Assembly: GCA_039026235.1 (NCBI GenBank)
Contig: JBCCMQ010000002.1
Coordinates: 284,786 to 348,785 of the forward strand
DNA from: JBCCMQ01 sp039026235
GTDB lineage: Bacteria > Pseudomonadota > Alphaproteobacteria > Rhodobacterales > Rhodobacteraceae
Length of the DNA: 64,000 bases
Direction: 5' to 3'
A model generated the notes under the pieces. The model had not been told where the DNA came from, did no database searches, and was given only the letters and a program-made list of their open reading frames with translations. The position numbers were made by a program, and so were the translations under genes. Below, piece by piece: positions 58,024-64,000 of the stretch. How positions within the stretch are numbered: the stretch's first letter is position 1; the number at the start of each line of letters is the position of its first letter.

Positions 58024-59451
58024 ATGCCCGTGACGATGATATACAAGGAATGGCGCCAACTGACCAAAGGTGACTGGATCCAGCCGTGTAGTCGCGCGCT
58101 GCAAGAGGTTGACCGCGCCTTTCGGACATTCGAGAAAACCCGCCTGATTGGCGCGCAGTCCCAGTTGCGCCACCGGCTTCAGGAATGGATGGCAACCAAA
58201 AACGGCGCCTGGAAGTCCAGCGTTCGTAACCACCGCAACGCGGTGGAGTCGCTTTATCTGCAGCTGACTAGGATTCCTCCCGCCGTCCATGCCCCCGCCG
58301 TGGCGGCCATGGAGGCTGAGACGGACAAACTGCTCAGAAAGCTCTTCCAAGGTGCCCGGCTGACGTGGCGCGGTGAGTACAGCCGCGCGTTTCAACAAGA
58401 AGCACGGGTGCGTCTTAAGCTAACCCGCGGGCTCGTCGAGAGCCCTGGCGTGGCCTACAATAACGCTGGCAACAACAAGATCGGTCTGCTCGAAGGTGTG
58501 GGAGGTACAGCGCTGAATGCGGCGTCGGTCCTCCAGGCGGCGCAGAATCCCCGGGGCAGCGGGGGCGGCCTGGGCTTCCTGATTTCCACCGTCAAGGATG
58601 CGGTCGTACCCCGCGCCGCCCAAGGTGAGGTGATCGCTGGGATCCGCGTAGTTTACCCGAATTTCGAGAAAGAGTTGGTGGCGGCTGTCATTCCATTTCT
58701 AGGCCTCGGAACAGCTGCCGTCTCGACCGTGGCCAGTTACTCAATCGCATTCAAGCGCGAGCTGGACAGCCAGGCGGTCGAACGCCACGGCAACCGAGTC
58801 TACGCCGGAACAACGCCCAAGATGGGCATCGATGCGATGATCAAGATCCTTGACCGTGAGCGCAATGCCGAACTGATCGCCGGCAGCCTCGGCCTTGCAG
58901 AGTTGGGCGGAAAGCTCGCCAGCCTTCTGGCCGATGGTGGGATCGCGACCAATCCTGCTGTCGGACTGGCCGGCAGCCTGATGCGGCTAATGAACATCAT
59001 GCGCATCATCTATCGCGACATCAAAGAAAGGGATGCCGCGAATGCGGCTATCAAGGCGGGTGTTAGCCTGGAGATCTTCAATACCTCGCCGCTGGTCGGC
59101 TGCTATTTCATCGCCTGCGCCCCCACCAGCGTTGTCATGGACCAGATCATCGGGCGCATCGGCCAGCCCGGTTGGATGGATCTGGTGGAACGCAACCGGA
59201 AGCACCTGATCCCGCTGAAGGAACGCGCCGTCGCCCTGATCCACGAAAGCCGGTTCGAAATCCGGTCGCTCGCCAAACGTCCCGCGCTGGTTGCGCCGAA
59301 CAAGTCCAAGCTTCACTGGATGAAATGGAAGCCGCAGAACACCACCTGGGACACCCACGGGCGTTGCGGCGCGGTCCAGCCCAGCACTTACGGACGCCGC
59401 GCTAGGTTGAACCGGACGGGTCGGCAGCAGCACTTGCAACTCGCAGCATAA
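58024..59451 (+). CDS. Unrecognised protein, 475 aa, with central hydrophobic segments
   Basis: I do not recognise any family. The first 150 residues are helical and basic (YKEWRQLTKGDW ... LRHRLQEWMATKN). A Gly/Asn-rich stretch follows (NNAGNNKIGLLEGVGG, near 145-165). Two hydrophobic segments come next (about 222-245, AAVIPFLGLGTAAVSTVASYSIAF, and about 310-330), then a basic C-terminus (RARLNRTGRQQHLQ). There is no signal peptide. GGAG lies about 9 bases before the ATG; 28 upstream in-frame codons exist but lack a ribosome site. Neighbours are metabolic and give no clue. A membrane-active effector or toxin is one idea, without direct evidence. Confidence 0.7.
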   Translation: MPVTMIYKEWRQLTKGDWIQPCSRALQEVDRAFRTFEKTRLIGAQSQLRHRLQEWMATKNGAWKSSVRNHRNAVESLYLQLTRIPPAVHAPAVAAMEAETDKLLRKLFQGARLTWRGEYSRAFQQEARVRLKLTRGLVESPGVAYNNAGNNKIGLLEGVGGTALNAASVLQAAQNPRGSGGGLGFLISTVKDAVVPRAAQGEVIAGIRVVYPNFEKELVAAVIPFLGLGTAAVSTVASYSIAFKRELDSQAVERHGNRVYAGTTPKMGIDAMIKILDRERNAELIAGSLGLAELGGKLASLLADGGIATNPAVGLAGSLMRLMNIMRIIYRDIKERDAANAAIKAGVSLEIFNTSPLVGCYFIACAPTSVVMDQIIGRIGQPGWMDLVERNRKHLIPLKERAVALIHESRFEIRSLAKRPALVAPNKSKLHWMKWKPQNTTWDTHGRCGAVQPSTYGRRARLNRTGRQQHLQLAA

Positions 59452-59550
59452 TCGAGCGTCGGATTTGGCGGCCTAACGGTCGCCAATCCTTCGCATGTCT
59501 CCCGCGTTTGAGATTAACTAACGTCCAACGCGAGCGAGGGAGTCGGTGCG

Positions 59551-62049
59551 ATGAAAACCCATGTCAAGGCGCTGGTCGTTGGCGGCGGGGCCGTCGGGAC
59601 GGGTATTGCCTATCACTTGGCCAAGGCGGGCTGGGATGACGTGATGCTGCTCGAGCGGGACGAGCTGACCTCGGGGTCCACATGGCATGCGGCGGGGCTC
59701 TTGCCGTATTTCAACATGTCTTACGCCACGACCCACATCCACGACTACTCGATCAAGTTCTACAAGACGCTGGAGGAGGAAACCGGCCTCAACCCCGGCT
59801 TCTACGTGGTCGGCAATCTGCGCATGGCCCAGACGCAGGACCGCATGGACGAATACATGCTCTATGCCTCGACCGCCGAGACCTGCGGCGTGCCCTATGA
59901 GTGGATGACGCCCGACCAGATCAAACAGCGCTGGCCCTTGGTGCGGACCGAGGACCTGAAGGGCGCGATCTATCACCCGACCGACGGCTATATCAATCCT
60001 GCCGACGTCACCCAGGCCATGGCCAAGGGCGCGCGGCAGCATGGCGCGACGGTTGAGCGGCGCTGGCAGGTCGATGGCTACACCTGGAGGGGCAACCACT
60101 GGGATGTGCTCTGCACCAAGATGGTCGAAAAAGGTGGCAATCTCGTGCCCTCGGATGAACAGGTCACGATCCATGCCGAACACGTGGTGACGGCCACGGG
60201 CAACCATTCGCAGCGCACCGCGCAACTTCTCGGCATCAAGATCCCGGCGATCCCCGTCGAACACCAGTATATCGTGACCGAACCGGACCCGGCGCTGGTC
60301 GAATACCGCAAGACCCAGCCCGAACACCCGGTCCTGCGGGACGCCGACGCCAAGTGGTATGTCCGCGAAGAACGCGGCGGCTGGATTTTGGGACCCTATG
60401 AATACGGCGCCCCGGCGCGGTTCGAATACGCGGTGCCGGACAGCTTCCGCGCCGACCTCTTCCCGCTCGATCTGGAGCGCATCGAAGAGGAATACATGTC
60501 GATGATCCACCGCATTCCGTCCTCGGAAACCGTGGGTCTGAAGGACGATTACAACGGCCCGATCTGCTACACGCCCGACGGTAATCCGCTCTTGGGTCCT
60601 GCACCGGGTCTGAGGAACATGTGGCTGGCCGAAGGCTTCAGCTTCGGCATCACCGCAGCCGGGGGCACCGGTTACTACCTTGCGCAGATGATGGTCGAAG
60701 GCGAGGCGGAGATCGACATGGCCTCGCTCGACCCCAAACGCTACGGGCCGTGGATGACCACCGAATACGGGATGCGCAAGAACGAGGAATGCTATTCCCA
60801 CGTCTATATCCTGCACCACCCAGACGAAGAGCGTGAGGCGGCGCGGCCCCTGCGCACGACGCCCGTATACGACCGGCAAAAAGCCGAGGGCGCGCAGTTC
60901 GGTCAGGTCAATGGCTGGGAACGTCCGAACTACTACGGCCCGAAGGATGCCCCCGACAGTTTCGACCACGACGCCCGCAGCTTCCGGCGCGGGGGCTGGT
61001 GGCAGTATGCGGCCGATGAGGCGAAAGCCATCCGTGAAGGCGTGGGCCTGATCGATGCCACCGCCTTCACCAAACACCGCCTGACCGGGCAGGGTGCTAC
61101 GGCTTTCCTCGACTGGTTCACCTGCAACAGGCTGCCGAAAGTAGGCCGGATCAACCTGACCTATGCCCTGACCAGCCACGGCACGACCCGGACCGAATAC
61201 ACGATCGTCCGGCGCGGCGAGAACGACTATTACCTCGTGTCCGCTGGCGCATGGCACGCCTACGATCAGGATTACCTCTACAAGGCCATCGCCGACAAAG
61301 AGGACGACTTCGGCCGTATCAACGAGGAAGATGTCACCAGCCAGTGGGGCGTCTTCGCCATCGCCGGGCCGAAATCGCGCGACGTGCTGGCCGAGTTGAT
61401 CCGCGACCCCGATCCGGCCACCGCGCTGTCGAACAAGCGCTTCCCATGGCTCTCGATGCGCGAGATCGAGCTGGGCATGTGCCCGGTCATGGCCGTGCGT
61501 GTGGCCTATACCGGCGAGCTGGGCTGGGAGTTGCACCACCCCATCGAGATGAGCCGGTATCTCTGGGATCAGCTTCTGGCCGCCGGGGAAAAGCATGGGC
61601 TGAAACTGGTGGGTGCGCGGGCGCAGAACTGGCTGAGGCAGGAGAAATCCTACCGCGCCTTCGGCACCGAATTGGGTCGCGATGCCACGCCGCTGGAGGC
61701 CGGGCTCGATCGCTTTGTCGATCTCTCCAAGGAGTTCTACGGCAAGGACAAGATGGTGGAGACCGGCGTGCGCTTCAAATGCGTGACGCTCTTGATCGAC
61801 GGCCCCGAAGACGCCGACCCCTGGGGGCGCGAGGCGCTTTATGTGGGTGATACCCGTGTCGGACGCCTGACCTCGGGCGGCTGGTCCCCGGCCTTTGGGA
61901 AATCGATTGGCATGGGCTATGTCTCGCCCGAGCATGCGGAACCGGGCACGAAACTGAAGGTCCGGATGCAGACCCGCCTTTGGGATGCCCAAGTAACCGA
62001 AGACAGCCCCTACGACCCTGGTAATTCGAAGATCCGGCAGGACGGTTGA
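59551..62049 (+). CDS. FAD-dependent dimethylglycine/sarcosine dehydrogenase-like enzyme with GcvT domain
   Basis: This 832-residue two-domain enzyme demethylates N-methylated glycines and passes the one-carbon unit to tetrahydrofolate. The N-terminal oxidase half has the FAD motif VGGGAVGTG (residues 9-17). It also has SGSTWHAAGLLP near 41, where the His is the usual covalent FAD site, and LAEGFSFGITAAGGTGY near 360. From about residue 440 a GcvT/aminomethyltransferase domain follows (GVGLIDATAFTKHRL, then VAYTGELGWELHHP near 652). Which of dimethylglycine, sarcosine or a related amine is used cannot be read. It is a single gene with no visible partner. Confidence 0.9.
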   Translation: MKTHVKALVVGGGAVGTGIAYHLAKAGWDDVMLLERDELTSGSTWHAAGLLPYFNMSYATTHIHDYSIKFYKTLEEETGLNPGFYVVGNLRMAQTQDRMDEYMLYASTAETCGVPYEWMTPDQIKQRWPLVRTEDLKGAIYHPTDGYINPADVTQAMAKGARQHGATVERRWQVDGYTWRGNHWDVLCTKMVEKGGNLVPSDEQVTIHAEHVVTATGNHSQRTAQLLGIKIPAIPVEHQYIVTEPDPALVEYRKTQPEHPVLRDADAKWYVREERGGWILGPYEYGAPARFEYAVPDSFRADLFPLDLERIEEEYMSMIHRIPSSETVGLKDDYNGPICYTPDGNPLLGPAPGLRNMWLAEGFSFGITAAGGTGYYLAQMMVEGEAEIDMASLDPKRYGPWMTTEYGMRKNEECYSHVYILHHPDEEREAARPLRTTPVYDRQKAEGAQFGQVNGWERPNYYGPKDAPDSFDHDARSFRRGGWWQYAADEAKAIREGVGLIDATAFTKHRLTGQGATAFLDWFTCNRLPKVGRINLTYALTSHGTTRTEYTIVRRGENDYYLVSAGAWHAYDQDYLYKAIADKEDDFGRINEEDVTSQWGVFAIAGPKSRDVLAELIRDPDPATALSNKRFPWLSMREIELGMCPVMAVRVAYTGELGWELHHPIEMSRYLWDQLLAAGEKHGLKLVGARAQNWLRQEKSYRAFGTELGRDATPLEAGLDRFVDLSKEFYGKDKMVETGVRFKCVTLLIDGPEDADPWGREALYVGDTRVGRLTSGGWSPAFGKSIGMGYVSPEHAEPGTKLKVRMQTRLWDAQVTEDSPYDPGNSKIRQDG

Positions 62050-62125
62050 AGCAGATTGTACTAAACGCCAGCACTGGGAATTCCTGTCGTTTCGGCGTGC
62101 ATAAAAGCGACTGCGTACTATGCAA

Positions 62126-62140
62126 TTAAGTTGCGCTTAA
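62126..62140. promoter_or_regulatory. CtrA full site TTAA-N7-TTAA before the VPLPA-CTERM gene
   Basis: TTAA at 62126-62129 and 62137-62140 are separated by exactly 7 bp, and the site lies in the inverted repeat ATTAAG-N5-CTTAAT. It is 175 bp before the start of the surface-protein gene. Confidence 0.45.
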
Positions 62141-62314
62141 TGGAACGGGACAAGTGGAGGTTGTTACAACTGTTCCTGCATCGGACACAGTGCGTGCGCT
62201 AGACGAACGACGTGATGGCGATGGAGAACAATCAAAGCCGGATAGGATATTGTTTTATATTGATAAATTTGGTATTCTTAGACGTTGTTTAAATCCATTG
62301 GGGGATAGGCTGAG

Positions 62315-62917
62315 ATGATTAAGTCGACCTTACGCATCACTGCAATGGTGGCGCTGATTGCTGGATTTGCGCAATCTGGCCAGGCTGCAACCTACACAAT
62401 CGTTAGCGGACTAACGTCCGGCACCGTGACCGGAACAATTGAAACCGACGGAACCCTTGGCGTTCTGTCGACGGCAAACATTGTCGACTGGAACATCACC
62501 GTGGATGGCACCGGCGGGGTTTTCAATCTGCTTGGCGATGGCTCCGTCGGCGACAATTCCGACGTTCTTGTCACCGGCACCACGTTGGAAGCGACGGCAA
62601 CCTTGCTGACATTCGATTTCTCGAGCGGGGGTGTTGCTTTGTTCCAAAGTCCAACCACCGCGTCCTCTGAGAACTTCGCTTGCTTTGCTGCCAGCACATG
62701 TGGGGAGTTTTCGGATGCGATTACTTCGCTGGCGGGCACAGATTTCCCTGGAGACATTGATGTCTTTCCGCAAGTCGGTGTTGTGACGATTGCCACGGCA
62801 GACGCCCCGCCAGCAGATGATCCAAACGTGATACCGGTTCCGGCATCACTGCCCTTGTTGGCCGGCGGTCTTCTGGGCTTGGGCGCAATTGCGCGCCGTA
62901 GGCGTCCAGCGGCCTGA
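62315..62917 (+). CDS. VPLPA-CTERM sorting-domain protein, 200 aa
   Basis: The precursor has a signal peptide (TAMVALIAGFAQSGQA, cleavage near residue 24) and a beta-rich Thr/Gly domain. It ends with the Rhodobacterales PEP-CTERM variant: VPVPASLPLLAGG (near 174), a hydrophobic helix and a terminal RRRR cluster. Such tails are recognised by exosortase-type enzymes and mark secreted or matrix proteins. The exosortase is not in the window. The gene lies 265 bp after the dehydrogenase in an A+T-rich leader and ends at a strong terminator. Confidence 0.9.
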   Translation: MIKSTLRITAMVALIAGFAQSGQAATYTIVSGLTSGTVTGTIETDGTLGVLSTANIVDWNITVDGTGGVFNLLGDGSVGDNSDVLVTGTTLEATATLLTFDFSSGGVALFQSPTTASSENFACFAASTCGEFSDAITSLAGTDFPGDIDVFPQVGVVTIATADAPPADDPNVIPVPASLPLLAGGLLGLGAIARRRRPAA

Positions 62918-62950
62918 CAGCCACGCAGCAAATGCGGTACACGTTTTGCA

Positions 62951-62972
62951 AGGCGCCCCCGGGGCGCCTTTT
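62951..62972 (+). terminator. Intrinsic terminator after the VPLPA-CTERM gene
   Basis: AGGCGCCCC (62951-62959) and GGGGCGCCT (62961-62969) are perfect 9-bp arms followed by a T-run, giving a strong GC hairpin. Confidence 0.85.
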
Positions 62973-63108
62973 GCTATCTTATCTTTCGCGAGCCACTTGG
63001 ATTAGGCTATAGGCCTGCCGGAACAGAGTTTCCGAACGTAACGGGGTGTGGGGGGCACATCGCTATGCACTGCGGCTTGGTCAAGACGCCCACGAATTTG
63101 GGCCACAA

Positions 63109-63660
63109 GTGAAGATCAGAACCTTCGTCTTGGTGGGTTTTGTGGCTGTTCTAGTCGCATTGGTTGTCGCAACGACCCGCTACCGCGGCGGCGATGGGCT
63201 CGCCTTGCATGTCGCGGGCGATCTGGGTCGCGAAGTGCGGGATGCGTTGCTGGCGCAGGATCCGAACCTTTTCGTCGAGATCAATCCAAGGGATGCCACC
63301 GTTACCATCCTTACCGTAACCGACTGGAGCAAGCTTGAAAACGTGCCCGACGCGGCAAAGCTATGTGCGACCCAGTGTGGCCCCGGATCAGCGCGACGCA
63401 TGATCCGCGTCTTTCAACCGTCACCCACCGGCAGCCGAAAGCACATCCTTTTGAACATCGGCGATCTGGTCAACGACGATCAGATCCGCCGGATTGATGC
63501 CGACGGTCCCGAGGTGCGGTGCATCGCACGGTTTCTGGGGAGAGAGCTGTCCGCGCTCTTGCCGCGTGAAGATCCGGACGACCCCTGTCTGCCAGAACCG
63601 CTACGCGACCGCGCGGGTGTGGCGGATCGTGTGATCTGGCCATGGGATCAGCCCCATTAA
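63109..63660 (+). CDS. Single-pass membrane protein of unknown function, 183 aa
   Basis: One N-terminal membrane helix (residues 4-23, RTFVLVGFVAVLVALVVATT) is followed by a soluble domain of about 155 residues. That domain has a small Cys pair (CATQC) and further Cys near 145 and 165. I do not recognise the family. The preferred start is a GTG at 63109, because it places the helix at the N-terminus; an in-frame ATG at 63046 adds 21 residues. Confidence 0.65.
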   Translation: MKIRTFVLVGFVAVLVALVVATTRYRGGDGLALHVAGDLGREVRDALLAQDPNLFVEINPRDATVTILTVTDWSKLENVPDAAKLCATQCGPGSARRMIRVFQPSPTGSRKHILLNIGDLVNDDQIRRIDADGPEVRCIARFLGRELSALLPREDPDDPCLPEPLRDRAGVADRVIWPWDQPH

Positions 63661-63839
63661 CCGCGTCTTCACCCTGTGATCATAGCCTCCGCGTGCTTTG
63701 AAAAATGCATGCGGATATACAGCGATGTTTCAAAGATGGGTACATTCCCCGGTTCCGCCGCCGGATTGCCCCATTTCGGACAAAAAACGCCGCAGTATGG
63801 GTAGTGACGGGGCGTGAGAGCGCGAGAGAACGGCACATT

Positions 63840-64000
63840 ATGACGGTCGTGACACCAATCAATCGGGCAGAAATTGTCGGGCAGTCCCGGTCCCTAGGGC
63901 TCGCCGGCGGGGTCAACGTACGTACACCGTGCGGGCCCCGCCGGATCGAGAACATCCGCAAAGGGGATTTGATCGTCACACGCAAGGATGGGCTGCAACC
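63840..64000 (+). CDS. Hint (Hedgehog/intein) domain protein, 3' end outside window
   Basis: The visible 53 residues read through a short leader into GLAGGVNVRTPCGPRRIENIRKGDLIVTRKDG, the start of a Hint domain, where Cys begins the self-cleaving block. Rhodobacterales carry many stand-alone Hint-domain proteins, often without an extein. A GTG at 63804 is an in-frame alternative start. The gene runs off the right edge, so the remaining catalytic residues cannot be checked. Confidence 0.75.
   Translation, partial: MTVVTPINRAEIVGQSRSLGLAGGVNVRTPCGPRRIENIRKGDLIVTRKDGLQ

Noticed and set aside
59518..61992. 824-codon open frame antisense to the dimethylglycine-dehydrogenase-like gene
   Set aside because: It mirrors the real gene almost base for base. 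Strong G/C bias at third codon positions removes stops from the opposite strand, and the translation has no family features.

Overview
The window reads as chromosomal DNA of a marine-type alphaproteobacterium of the Rhodobacteraceae (Roseobacter) group. Supporting signs are the gene set (rpoD and rpoH of alphaproteobacterial type, RibB with a degenerate RibA-like tail, TadE/TadG proteins, VPLPA-CTERM protein, Hint-domain protein, MmcB), the tRNA-His with A73 and a G1:U72 pair, a GTTC-N7-GTTC SOS box, TTAA-N7-TTAA CtrA sites and a GANTC cluster. Sixty-six genes are called, plus two tRNAs. No insertion sequence, CRISPR array, prophage or rRNA operon was seen.

Layout. 1-6.75 kb is an accessory metal/redox cluster: two COG0523 (CobW-type) GTPases, a thioredoxin-reductase-like flavoprotein with a divergent Rrf2 regulator, a second flavoprotein with a Cys-rich tail paired with an ACR3/BASS-fold transporter, and a 72-residue protein. 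A near-consensus Zur-type palindrome lies upstream of the flavoprotein-transporter pair, and a weaker relative lies before the second GTPase. 7-15.8 kb holds tRNA-Glu, a lipoprotein-hom-glpX-recJ run, a TetR regulator, a beta-hydroxyacid dehydrogenase and an outer-membrane barrel. 15.8-18.7 kb is a TadG-TadE-TadE set. 19-24.7 kb has glutamate dehydrogenase, an acyl-CoA synthetase and dnaG; 24.8-28.3 kb has rpoD and three small genes.

28.6-38.3 kb is the nrdR-ribD ... ribE-orf-ribBX-ribH-nusB riboflavin locus, split by a capsule export/Kdo-transferase block (kpsS, export lipoprotein, kpsC) on the opposite strand. 38.3-43.6 kb carries small regulators with visible operators (ArsR/AHSA1, MmcB with its SOS box, MarR-GNAT) and tRNA-His. 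43.6-46 kb has an RluD-like synthase and rpoH with a crowded control region. 46-54.2 kb has a ligase-associated exonuclease, an aldolase-family protein, a Suv3-like helicase, an S4 protein, fdxA and carD. 54.3-64 kb is more accessory: an SH3 protein, a hydroxyacid dehydrogenase, a DUF2799 lipoprotein, a secreted HAD phosphatase, an unrecognised 475-residue protein, a dimethylglycine-dehydrogenase-like enzyme, a VPLPA-CTERM protein and the start of a Hint-domain protein.

Most likely new biology: the zinc-type regulated flavoprotein/transporter/GTPase cluster at the left end, in particular a COG0523 GTPase whose CxCC metal motif is replaced by serines. Second tier: the cell-cycle marks (five GANTC sites before rpoD, CtrA site before rpoH) and the 475-residue orphan. 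Positions and motifs were read by eye; functions rest on family recognition, not on searches.
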